From NCBI GenBank assembly GCA_036489395.1, contig DASXFW010000067.1, positions 1 to 17,126 on the forward strand: 17,126 nt of DNA, read 5' to 3'. The position numbers were made by a program, and so were the translations under genes. Under the pieces are notes generated by a model. That model was not told the origin of the DNA and ran no database searches. It saw only the letters and a program-made list of their open reading frames with translations. This stretch comes from JASHVB01 sp036489395 (GTDB lineage Bacteria > Pseudomonadota > Alphaproteobacteria > Acetobacterales > Acetobacteraceae). Below, one piece after another: positions 8,185-14,890 of the stretch (position 1 is the stretch's first letter; each line of letters begins with the position of its first letter).

Positions 8185-8277
8185 GAGTGCCCCAGACGTT
8201 TTTTGCTCTCCCGACGATCACCTATAGACGAAAGTCAAGCAGGTTGCCAGCAGCAAGATTGCGCGGCCAGAACAGTA

Positions 8278-8378
8278 CGCCCCCCGGTGTCATGCCGACG
8301 AACGTCGGTATCCACGACTTGCTGTTGTGCCCATAACGAAGACGTGGATGCCGACCTGCGTCGGCATGACGAGGGGCG
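8278..8378. repeat. Palindromic repeat family C
   Basis: Arms of about 39 bases (8278-8317 and 8340-8378) with the core gtcatgccgacg, gtcgg, atccacg pair across a loop of about 22 bases. The copy at 16943-17030 shares not only the arms but also the left part of the loop (cgacttgctgt). The element is therefore a defined unit of about 100 bp rather than a chance palindrome. Confidence 0.88.
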
Positions 8379-8400
8379 GGAAGCCGCCGCCGCGAGCTGC

Positions 8401-9123
8401 TCAATACATATGCTGGCCGCCGTTGATCGACAGCGTCGAGCCTGTGATGAAGTCCGCCTCGTCCGCGGTCAGGAATGCAACGCCGCGCGCGATATCCTCA
8501 GCGCGCCCCAGGCGGCCCACCGGAATGCGCGAGACGATCTTCTGCAGCACCTCGCCCGGCACCGCGCGCACCATATCGGTATCGACATAACCCGGCGCGA
8601 TCGCGTTCACGGTGACGCCGAAACGTGCGCCTTCCTGCGCCAGCGCCTTGGTGAAACCGTGGATGCCGGATTTCGCCGCGGCATAGTTCACCTGGCCGTA
8701 CTGTCCTGCCTGGCCGTTGATGCTGCCAACATTCACGACGCGGCCAAACTTACGCTCGCGCATGCCGGGAAACGTCAGCTTGCACATGTTGAAACACGAG
8801 CCGAGGTTGGTATCGATCACCGCATCCCACATATCGCGCGACATGCGTTGCAGCGTGCCGTCGCGGGTGATGCCGGCGTTATTGACCAGAATTTCGATCG
8901 GTCCAACCTCCGCGGTGATTGCCGCTATGGCGCTCTGGGCTTCCTCGAAGCGGCCGACGTCGAATTTCCAGACGCGAATGCCGGTTTCCGTCTGGAAGGC
9001 CTTGGCAGCCTCGTCATTGCCCGCATAGTTGGCAACGACCGTGCGGCCCTGTGCCTGCAACGCCCGGCTGATCTGCGCGCCGATGCCTCGCGTTCCGCCG
9101 GTCACCAATGCGACCCGTGTCAT
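8401..9123 (-). CDS. phaB: Acetoacetyl-CoA reductase (PHB synthesis)
   Basis: A 240-residue short-chain dehydrogenase. It has the nucleotide-binding TGGTRGIG (8-15), NNAG (81-84), and the catalytic set Asn106, Ser134, Tyr147 and Lys151. The stretches VNVGSINGQAGQYGQVNYAA and GSTLSINGGQHMY at the C-terminus are characteristic of PhaB rather than FabG. It reduces acetoacetyl-CoA to (R)-3-hydroxybutyryl-CoA with NADPH in the cytoplasm, supplying monomer for polyhydroxybutyrate granules. A good ribosome binding site (gagggagg) precedes the ATG. The usual partners phaA and phaC are not in the window. Downstream on the same strand is the peptide importer, separated by a palindromic repeat. Confidence 0.93.
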   Translation of the reverse strand: MTRVALVTGGTRGIGAQISRALQAQGRTVVANYAGNDEAAKAFQTETGIRVWKFDVGRFEEAQSAIAAITAEVGPIEILVNNAGITRDGTLQRMSRDMWDAVIDTNLGSCFNMCKLTFPGMRERKFGRVVNVGSINGQAGQYGQVNYAAAKSGIHGFTKALAQEGARFGVTVNAIAPGYVDTDMVRAVPGEVLQKIVSRIPVGRLGRAEDIARGVAFLTADEADFITGSTLSINGGQHMY

Positions 9124-9204
9124 GTTGCGCCTCCCTCGGTTTTGCTGCCCGTGGCAGGAGTCCTAGCACGCGGGCGGCGCGGGGGCACACCTGCCCGCGG
9201 CGGA

Positions 9205-10431
9205 TCATTCCGCGGCGCCAACCAGCCCGATGCGGCGCACCTGGCGCAATTGCATCAGCAGCAGGCCGACGATCAGCAGGTTGGCCAGGTTGAATCCGAG
9301 CCCGGCGCCGAAGGCCGCGGCGTAATAGCCGGTGCGGTCGAAGATCCAGCCGGCCAGCCAGCCGCCCGCCGCCATGCCGGAGCCACTGAACAGAAGCTGC
9401 ACGGGGACGCGCCAGTGCGCCTCGGAGGCGGGGAACAATTCGCGGACCGCCAGCACATAGGCCGGGATAAGGCCGCTGAAGCCCAGGCCGAACAATCCCG
9501 CAACGATGAACAATCCGAGCTCGTTCTGGGTGAGCAGAAAGCCGGTCATGGCGGTGAACTGGAAGGCCGAAGCAGCGAAGATCGTGCGCAGTCCGCCGAT
9601 GCGGTCCGCCAGCCAGCCCCAGAATTGCCGACTGACGAACGCGCTGCCGAGTAACAGCGACAGCATGGCCGCGCCTTGCGTGGGTTGGATGCCAAGGTCG
9701 CTGCAGAAGGCGACCAGGTGGCCTTGCGGCATCGCCATCGGCACGCAGCAGCAGAAACTGGCCAGACCGAGCAGCAGCAACGCGACATTGGGGCGCAGGC
9801 CGAGCACGGTCTCGCCGACGCGCGCCCCCGTTGTCGTTACGCTGGCAGCCATTTGTTCCGGCGGGTCGCGGAAGACGAACAGGGCAAGCGGTGCGACGGT
9901 CACCGCGACGAGGATGGCGAAGTAATGCATGGTGTGCTGCCAGCCGATGGCCTGGATGCTGCGGGCGAAGATCGACGGCCAGATCATGCCGGCGACGTAC
10001 TGACCGGAGGAGATCAGCGCCAGCGCCGTGCCGCGCCGGCGATCGAACCAGCGGCTGACATACACATACAGCGGCGCGTTCAGGCCGGCATTGCCGAGCA
10101 GGCCGATGAACACGCCGTGGCCGATAATAAGCTGCCAGGCCGCACCGCCGCTGGCGATGGCGAGGCCGGCCGCGACCATCAGCGCGCCGAACGACACGGT
10201 CCAGCGCACGCCGACCCGCCCGGCGATGCGTCCCATGCCGATACCGCCCACGGCGGTGCCGAGCCATGCCAGCGAATAGGCGAGCGCCGGCAACGAACGT
10301 GCGTCGCCAAGGCTGTCGGCGATCGGCTTCAAGGCGATGACGACGACCTGCGGCGCGCCGTAGGAGATCGACATGGCGGCGAGCGCGGTCCAGGCAACCA
10401 CCCAGGACGTGCGGGTTTCGATGCTGTGCAT
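9205..10431 (-). CDS. MFS transporter, monocarboxylate/oxalate-formate type
   Basis: A 408-residue protein with 12 predicted membrane segments in two halves. Loop motifs are GRIAGRVGVRW (67-77) after helix 2 and WLADRIGGLRT (273-283) after helix 8. RWFDRRRGTALAL (127-139) and PQGHLVAFCSDLGI (235-248) resemble the monocarboxylate porter and oxalate:formate antiporter branches, whose members carry small organic acids. The specific substrate is not evident. The start at 10431 (MHSIETRTSW) places helix 1 close to the N-terminus; the frame extends upstream by 30 residues of proline-rich, non-conserved type, which I discard. It reads toward phaB across an 81-bp gap. Uptake of an organic acid feeding PHB would fit the pairing but is unproven. 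Confidence 0.9.
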   Translation of the reverse strand: MHSIETRTSWVVAWTALAAMSISYGAPQVVVIALKPIADSLGDARSLPALAYSLAWLGTAVGGIGMGRIAGRVGVRWTVSFGALMVAAGLAIASGGAAWQLIIGHGVFIGLLGNAGLNAPLYVYVSRWFDRRRGTALALISSGQYVAGMIWPSIFARSIQAIGWQHTMHYFAILVAVTVAPLALFVFRDPPEQMAASVTTTGARVGETVLGLRPNVALLLLGLASFCCCVPMAMPQGHLVAFCSDLGIQPTQGAAMLSLLLGSAFVSRQFWGWLADRIGGLRTIFAASAFQFTAMTGFLLTQNELGLFIVAGLFGLGFSGLIPAYVLAVRELFPASEAHWRVPVQLLFSGSGMAAGGWLAGWIFDRTGYYAAAFGAGLGFNLANLLIVGLLLMQLRQVRRIGLVGAAE

Positions 10432-10594
10432 GTCCGGCTGGCTATCAGGTATCGGCGGTGCAGGAAAGCGCGGAGGGAGGAAGGGCGGCGCGATTTCAGC
10501 GATGCTCCGCAACCGCTGCACCGGCTGGGCGAGACTCGGCAGGGCGGCCGAAGCGGCTATCCTCGGCGGGGTTCGTGCGGCTCGTCTCTGGCTT

Positions 10595-10738
10595 ATTCAA
10601 CGCAGAGTTCGCAGAGAACCGCAGAGTTCGCTGTGAAAGTGTTGTTGATCCCTGCGAGGCCCCAGGCCGGGGGCATGGCACGGATCGGAATCCTTTTCTC
10701 TACGATCTCCGCGATTCTCTGCGAACTCTGCGTTGAAT
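10595..10738. repeat. Palindromic repeat family E ('cgcagagttcgcagag' type)
   Basis: Arms at 10595-10616 and 10717-10738 are perfect 22-base complements (attcaacgcagagttcgcag plus ag), and pairing extends imperfectly to about 44 bases on each side. The 56-base middle holds a small G/C-rich hairpin. The element occupies the gap between the MFS gene start and the hydrolase terminator. Gap positions 10432-10594 hold nothing else I recognise. Confidence 0.85.
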
Positions 10739-10810
10739 GAGTCAACCGCAAACCACACCGATCCGGCCAGCGCGAGTCAAACAAGCCAGCCTGGTGAACC
10801 GGGCCGCGAC

Positions 10811-10855
10811 CCCCAAAACACCACCGCCGCCCCGGACAACTCCGAGGCGGCGGTG
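10811..10855 (-). terminator. Rho-independent terminator of the alpha/beta hydrolase gene
   Basis: On the minus strand a perfect 10-base stem (caccgccgcc with ggcggcggtg, 10855-10846 and 10831-10822), extended inward by tcgg/ccga-like pairing, is followed by gtgttttgggg. It begins about 50 bp past the hydrolase stop. The T-run is short (four), so strength is moderate. Confidence 0.7.
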
Positions 10856-10905
10856 TCTTGTGATCGCCGCAGCAGCGCCAGGCGCTCGGCCAGTTCGTGA
10901 AAAAC

Positions 10906-11571
10906 CTAATCCGCGGCGAGCGCCATCGCCCGACGGGTGATCGCCTTGCCGCAGTGGTCCTCCACCGCCTCGGCCACCGCCTCGGCATGGTTGGCGAACA
11001 CGTGATCGGCGCCCTCGAACACGCGGTAGTCCACGTGGACGCCCTTCTGGGTGTTCAGCTTATCGACCAGCTTCCGTACCGAAGGCTCCGGCACCAGCTC
11101 ATCCGCGTCGCCGTGGATCATCAGCCCGCCGCAGGGGCAGGGCGCCAGGAAGCCGAAATCATAGTGGCTGGCCGGCGGCGCGACGCTGACCCAGCCGGAG
11201 ATTTCCGGCCGGCGCATCAGAAGCTGCATGCCGATGAACGCCCCGAACGAATAGCCGGCGATCCACAGCCCGCCATGATTCGGGTTCACCGCCTGCATCC
11301 AGTCCAGCGCCGCCGCGGCATCGCTGATCTCGCCGATGCCGCCGTCATAGCGGCCCTGGCTGCGCCCGACACCACGGAAGTTGAACCGCATCACCGAGCA
11401 CCCGAGGCGTTGGAACGCCTGGTACATCGTATAGGTGATACGATTGTTCATGGTTCCGCCGTGCAGCGGATGCGGGTGGAGGATCAGGGCCACCGGGGCG
11501 CCGGTGTCCTTGGAATGGTGGTAACGACCTTCGAGCCGCCCATCAGGGCCGGCAAACATCACTTCAGGCAT
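10906..11571 (-). CDS. Alpha/beta hydrolase (dienelactone hydrolase-like serine hydrolase)
   Basis: A 221-residue cytoplasmic hydrolase. The oxyanion region is HPHPLHGGTMNN (32-43), the nucleophile elbow is GYSFGA (106-111) with Ser108, the acid is Asp155 in HGDADELVP, and the base is His190 in GADHVF. The stretch FNFRGVGRSQG (64-74) is typical of the family. The substrate is unknown. Members are usually small esterases of unassigned role. The start at 11571 (MPEVMFAGPDGRLEG) is chosen because the residues upstream in frame are arginine-rich and not family-like. The ribosome binding site is weak. The gene is divergent from cysE and ends at its own terminator, so it is probably a single-gene unit. 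Confidence 0.9.
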   Translation of the reverse strand: MPEVMFAGPDGRLEGRYHHSKDTGAPVALILHPHPLHGGTMNNRITYTMYQAFQRLGCSVMRFNFRGVGRSQGRYDGGIGEISDAAAALDWMQAVNPNHGGLWIAGYSFGAFIGMQLLMRRPEISGWVSVAPPASHYDFGFLAPCPCGGLMIHGDADELVPEPSVRKLVDKLNTQKGVHVDYRVFEGADHVFANHAEAVAEAVEDHCGKAITRRAMALAAD

Positions 11572-11683
11572 GGCAATCCCGAAACCTGTTCCTATCTCGA
11601 TTCCCGGCAGCACAGACCACCGGAACCTTTCCGGTCCGCGTCCGCGCAGCCGCCCCAAAGCCCCCAATTACGCGACCCGATAC

Positions 11684-11768
11684 AGCCCAACGCACCCCGG
11701 TCAAACCAACGCACTTTCAAACCAACGCACTTTCAAACCAACGCACCCGGCAAACCAACGCACTTGTC
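11684..11768. repeat. Short tandem repeat array, unit 16-17 bp
   Basis: Two identical 16-bp units, aaaccaacgcactttc at 11703-11718 and 11719-11734, are followed by two 17-bp variants at 11735-11751 and 11752-11768. A degenerate unit (cccaacgcaccccggtc) precedes them at about 11686-11702. The invariant core is accaacgcac. There are no spacers, so this is not CRISPR. It lies in the 438-bp divergent gap between the hydrolase and cysE genes. Confidence 0.8.
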
Positions 11769-11833
11769 GGACTACCCATAGATAGGAACGGCGTCCCTCG
11801 CTTTCAGTTCCCCGTGAGCGCGCATTTACCCTG

Positions 11834-11858
11834 ATTCTTGACTCAGGGGGTCGGGAAT
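11834..11858. promoter_or_regulatory. IscR-type operator upstream of cysE
   Basis: This 25-bp imperfect palindrome has outer halves attc/gaat and inner halves gac/gtc: attcttgac, seven bases, then gtcgggaat. It matches most of the known IscR type 1 pattern ATA..YYGACT....AGTCRRSTAT, including GACT, GTC, the RRS triplet and the 25-bp length. It overlaps the presumed -35 of the operon that encodes IscR itself, implying feedback by Fe-S-loaded IscR. The call is from pattern matching by eye. Confidence 0.65.
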
Positions 11859-11866
11859 TGTAGGCT
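11838..11866 (+). promoter_or_regulatory. Probable sigma-70-type promoter of the cysE operon
   Basis: TTGACT (11838-11843), a 17-base spacer and TAGGCT (11861-11866). The -35 lies within the IscR-type operator, the usual arrangement for repression. This predicts a leader of about 135 bases before the cysE start; apart from GC-rich sequence I see no riboswitch in it. Confidence 0.5.
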
Positions 11867-12009
11867 GCGCTCGAGATGGCTGAACTGCCGCGAGATCGTA
11901 CCCTCCCAATCCTGGCTCGGCCCGCCAACCGTGACGCCCCGGAACGGGCCTTGTCCCGAGGCCACCGACTATAGGGAGGTTCCGCGATCTTTCATAACGG
12001 AATTGTCGC

Positions 12010-12708
12010 ATGGCTTACATGTTCTTACGTGAACTGATCCGGACATACCGTGAACGCGACCCCGCGGCGCGGTCATCGGCCGAGGTCTTCTTCTGTTATC
12101 CCGGCGTGCACGCAGTCATGTGGCACCAATTGTCCCACTGGTTGTGGAATCACGGCTTCCTCTTCGCTGGGCGATTCTCCTCTCATATTGCGCGCTGGCT
12201 CACCGGCATTGAGATTCATCCCGCCGCGAAGCTCGGCCGCCGGCTGGTGATTGATCACGGCATGGGAGTCGTGATCGGTGAGACGGCCGAAGTCGGCGAC
12301 GACTGTTATCTCTACCACCAGGTCACGCTCGGCGTGGCGCGCACCAGCAGCGGCAAACGCCACCCGACGATCGGCAACAACGTGATCATCGGCGCCGGCG
12401 CCAAGGTGCTCGGGCCGATCACGGTCGGCGACAACGCGCGGATCGGCTCCAATTCCGTGGTGCTCGACACGGTGCCGGCCGATACCACCGTGGTCGGCAT
12501 GCCGGCGCGCCCGGTCGATCGGAAGCTGCCGCGCGCCGCGCCGCATTTCGACCCGTACGGCATGCCCTGCGACGACAGCCTGGACCCGGTGCTGCGCGAC
12601 CTGGAGGGGCTGCGCGCCGAATTGTCCGAGGTCGAGGTCCGGGTCGCCCGCCTCGCCGCAACCCAGGCGCAGCAACGCGCGAACGAGCGGCAGACGGCGG
12701 GCGAGTAG
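12010..12708 (+). CDS. cysE: Serine O-acetyltransferase
   Basis: A 232-residue left-handed beta-helix acetyltransferase of the short CysE/EpsC-like type. Key parts are GIEIHPAAKLGRRLVIDHG (66-84), with catalytic His83, VVIGETAEVGDDCYLYHQVTLG (87-108) with His103, RHPTIGNNVIIGAGAKVLG (117-135), and the closing VVGMPARPV (161-169). It transfers acetyl from acetyl-CoA to L-serine, giving O-acetylserine, the precursor of cysteine. After the helix, residues about 190-232 form a charged segment likely to be a coiled coil. ATG at 12010 is used; ATG at 12019 is a possible alternative, as neither has a strong ribosome binding site. iscR begins 2 bp after the stop, so the two are surely co-transcribed. 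Confidence 0.93.
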   Translation: MAYMFLRELIRTYRERDPAARSSAEVFFCYPGVHAVMWHQLSHWLWNHGFLFAGRFSSHIARWLTGIEIHPAAKLGRRLVIDHGMGVVIGETAEVGDDCYLYHQVTLGVARTSSGKRHPTIGNNVIIGAGAKVLGPITVGDNARIGSNSVVLDTVPADTTVVGMPARPVDRKLPRAAPHFDPYGMPCDDSLDPVLRDLEGLRAELSEVEVRVARLAATQAQQRANERQTAGE

Positions 12709-12710
12709 CA

Positions 12711-13202
12711 ATGCAGCTTTCCACCCGTGGGCGTTATGCCGTGATGGCAATGGCCGACCTGGCCACGCAGCAGACCATCGGCTGCGAATGCGGCCCGGTC
12801 TGCCTGGCGGAAATCGCCGCCCGCCAGCAGCTCAGCCTGTCGTACCTGGAGCAATTGTTCGGCAAGCTGCGCCGCGCCGGGCTGGTCGGGTCCGCCCGCG
12901 GGCCGGGCGGCGGCTATCGGCTGGCGCGGTCGTCGGACGCGATCACGATCGCCGACATCGTCGCCGCGGTGGAGGAGCCGATCCACGCGACTCGCTGTGA
13001 TGCGGACGGTGGGGGATGCATGGCGGCGCCCGGCTTCGCCGGCCACGGCGAGCGCTGCCAGACGCACGACCTCTGGCACGAGCTTGGCCGCCAGATCGCG
13101 TTGTTCCTGCAAGGGGTGACGCTGGCCGACGTGGTGAATGGCCGGGTCGCAGGCCGGGCGACTCCCGTGGGGGTCGGGGTCGAGTCGCTGGCAGCGGAGT
13201 GA
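12711..13202 (+). CDS. iscR: Rrf2-family Fe-S-sensing regulator IscR
   Basis: A 163-residue regulator. The winged helix-turn-helix covers about 1-75: MQLSTRGRYAVMAMADLA, then LSLSYLEQLFGKLRRAGLV (41-59), RGPGGGYRLA (63-72). The Fe-S ligands typical of IscR are present: ATRC (Cys96), Cys103, Cys116 and His119 in CQTHDLW. IscR binds [2Fe-2S] and represses isc-type genes when loaded; the apo form can bind other sites. Odd features: the second cysteine gap is longer (12 residues, against 5 in E. coli), and there are three extra cysteines at 25, 27 and 31 in the HTH region (IGCECGPVCLAEIA). It lies between cysE and sulfur-mobilisation genes, with an IscR-like site upstream of the operon. Confidence 0.93.
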   Translation: MQLSTRGRYAVMAMADLATQQTIGCECGPVCLAEIAARQQLSLSYLEQLFGKLRRAGLVGSARGPGGGYRLARSSDAITIADIVAAVEEPIHATRCDADGGGCMAAPGFAGHGERCQTHDLWHELGRQIALFLQGVTLADVVNGRVAGRATPVGVGVESLAAE

Positions 13203-13249
13203 TCCGCCAGCCGGCCCAACCAGCGGCGTCTGCGGTTGCATGCGAGGGG

Positions 13250-13699
13250 ATGGTGTCCGATCGGGTTCGCCACAAATTGTCCGTCGCCGTGTTCGTCGTC
13301 CTCCGACGGGGTGACGGGGTCTGCTTGCTGCGACGCATCGGGACCGGATGGATGGACGGCCAGTTCAGCCTGCCCGCCGGGACGCTCGAACCGCACGAGA
13401 CCATCCGCGGCGCCGCTGTCCGCGAGGCCAGGGAAGAGGTGGGCATCGAGCTCGATCCCGCGGCGCTGCGCCATGTGCATCTGCTGCATGGTCGCACCGC
13501 GGGAAACGACTGGACGGGGCATTTCTTCATCGCCACGCATTGGACGGGCGAGCCGCGGATCTGCGAGCCGGACAAACACGGCGAGCTCTGCTGGGCGCCA
13601 ATGTCGGAGCTGCCCGACCTGGTCATCCCCTATGTCCGTCAGGCCCTGGACGCCGTCGCGCAAGGCCAGACCTATTCCGAGTACGGTTGGACCGACTGA
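13250..13699 (+). CDS. Nudix hydrolase
   Basis: A 149-residue protein with a complete Nudix box, G44-x5-E50-x7-R58-E59-x2-E62-E63-x-G65-I66 (GTLEPHETIRGAAVREAREE, then VGI). The Glu residues bind magnesium, and the family cleaves nucleoside diphosphates linked to another group X. The substrate cannot be told; QFSLPAGTLEPHE before the box fits the general NTP/sugar-nucleotide group. Start: ATG at 13250 follows agggg directly, so the adjacent GTG at 13253 may be the used codon. The frame is open further upstream, but that overlaps iscR. The stop overlaps the next start by one base (TGATG), so translation of the desulfurase is coupled to this gene. Confidence 0.9.
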   Translation: MVSDRVRHKLSVAVFVVLRRGDGVCLLRRIGTGWMDGQFSLPAGTLEPHETIRGAAVREAREEVGIELDPAALRHVHLLHGRTAGNDWTGHFFIATHWTGEPRICEPDKHGELCWAPMSELPDLVIPYVRQALDAVAQGQTYSEYGWTD

Positions 13700-14784
13700 T
13701 GGCGGGATGCACGCACTACCTCGACGCCAACGCCACGGAGCCGCTGCGGCCCGAGGCGCGTCACGCGATTGTCGCAGCGCTGGAGGTGACCGGAAATCCG
13801 TCGTCCGTACACGGCGCCGGCCGGGTCGCACGGCGGATCATGGAAGACGCCCGCGAATCGCTGGCCGCCCGCTTCGGCGCACGACCGGCCGACCTCGTGT
13901 TCACCTCCGGCGGCACCGAGTCGGATGCGCTCGCCATCCACGCGCTTGGCGCAGGACGGCGGTTGATCGTCGGCGCGACCGAGCATGATGCCGTCCGCGC
14001 CGCGGCCGGGGACGCGGCGATTCTCCCGGTGGATCGGGAAGGCGTCGCAGACCTGGAAGCCCTGGCGCGCATCCTCGCCGACGGCCCCCCTGCCCTGCTC
14101 TGCCTGATGCTGGCCAACAACGAGACCGGCACGATCCAGCCGGTCGCCGAGGCCGCCGCGCTGTGCCGCCGTTACGGCGCGCGGCTGCATGTCGATGCAG
14201 TGCAGGCGGCGGGGCGGATGCCGGTCAGCCTGACGGCCCTGGGCGCGGACAGCCTGGCGATCTCGTCGCATAAGCTAGGCGGACCGGCCGGCGCGGGGGC
14301 GCTGCTGCTGGCGCCGGAGGTTTCCTCGTTCGCGCCGCTGATTACTGGCGGCGGCCAGGAGCGCGGCCGGCGCGGCGGCACCCCTCCGGTCGCAGCGATC
14401 GCCGGATTCGCGGCGGCGGCCCAGGCCTGTGGCGACGCGTCGGCGCTGGCGCCGCTGCGCGATGCGATCGACCGTGCCGCGGTGGCCTGCCGCGCGGTGG
14501 TTTGCGCGCCGGACGCACCGCGGCTGCCGAACACGACCAGCCTCGCGCTGCCCGGCGTGCGGGCCGACGCGCAGGTGATCGCGCTGGACCTGGCCGGAAT
14601 CGCGGTCAGCGCCGGGGCGGCATGCAGTTCGGGCAAGGTGGCGAGCAGCCACGTGCTGACGGCGATGGGCCTCGGGCCACTTGCGGGCCAGACGATCCGG
14701 GTGTCGCTGCCGTGGAACGCGACCGCGGCGGACGTGACGGCATTCGCGGAAGCGTACGTCCAGATGGCGACGCGACTCCGGTAG
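13699..14784 (+). CDS. Cysteine desulfurase (NifS/IscS-like, class V aminotransferase fold)
   Basis: A 361-residue PLP enzyme that removes sulfur from cysteine as a protein persulfide, leaving alanine, to feed Fe-S cluster or other thiolation pathways. Visible: YLDANATEPL (7-16), GNPSSVHGAGR (32-42), TSGGTESDALAIH (69-81), EHDAV (95-99), ANNETGTIQPV (139-149), HVDAVQAAGR (164-173), PLP lysine Lys192 in ISSHKLGG, and the sulfur-carrying Cys309 in SAGAACSSGKV. It is shorter than IscS (about 400) and closer to the compact NifS-like group found near suf genes in alphaproteobacteria. The initiation codon overlaps the Nudix stop. No scaffold or suf genes follow in this window. Confidence 0.92.
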   Translation: MAGCTHYLDANATEPLRPEARHAIVAALEVTGNPSSVHGAGRVARRIMEDARESLAARFGARPADLVFTSGGTESDALAIHALGAGRRLIVGATEHDAVRAAAGDAAILPVDREGVADLEALARILADGPPALLCLMLANNETGTIQPVAEAAALCRRYGARLHVDAVQAAGRMPVSLTALGADSLAISSHKLGGPAGAGALLLAPEVSSFAPLITGGGQERGRRGGTPPVAAIAGFAAAAQACGDASALAPLRDAIDRAAVACRAVVCAPDAPRLPNTTSLALPGVRADAQVIALDLAGIAVSAGAACSSGKVASSHVLTAMGLGPLAGQTIRVSLPWNATAADVTAFAEAYVQMATRLR

Positions 14785-14810
14785 GGCGGAAAAGCGAAGC
14801 GCGTTCCGCC
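14785..14810. repeat. Short hairpin repeat 'ggcggaa...ttccgcc'
   Basis: A perfect 7-base stem (14785-14791 with 14804-14810) immediately after the desulfurase stop codon. Its sequence, ggcggaaaagcgaagcgcg then ttccgcc, is a motif widespread in proteobacterial intergenic DNA. It has no T-run. Downstream to 14890 I see only the ribosome binding site of the next gene. Confidence 0.6.
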
Positions 14811-14890
14811 AGCCCGCCACGTCAGCGCCCGGATTGCCGCCGCGCCGTCTCCCCGGCACGCTGCCGCCACGCAACCCCGAGGCCCGTCCC

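Noticed and set aside
8185..8280. Sigma-54 or sigma-70 promoter for the importer operon
   Set aside because: TTGACT and TATAGG are only 6 bases apart and the TGGCA/TTG spacing does not fit sigma-54.
7240..9654. Very long open frame (804 codons) on the plus strand
   Set aside because: It lies opposite the two ATPase genes, phaB and part of the MFS gene, has arginine/histidine-rich composition and no family motifs. It is a GC-driven shadow.
11684..11768. CRISPR array
   Set aside because: Units are directly adjacent with no spacers, too short, and no cas genes are present.
11867..12009. Riboswitch or T-box leader upstream of cysE
   Set aside because: No recognisable SAM, T-box or other conserved leader structure could be made out by eye.
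14785..14810. Rho-independent terminator after the desulfurase
   Set aside because: The hairpin is a common dispersed motif and lacks a T-run.
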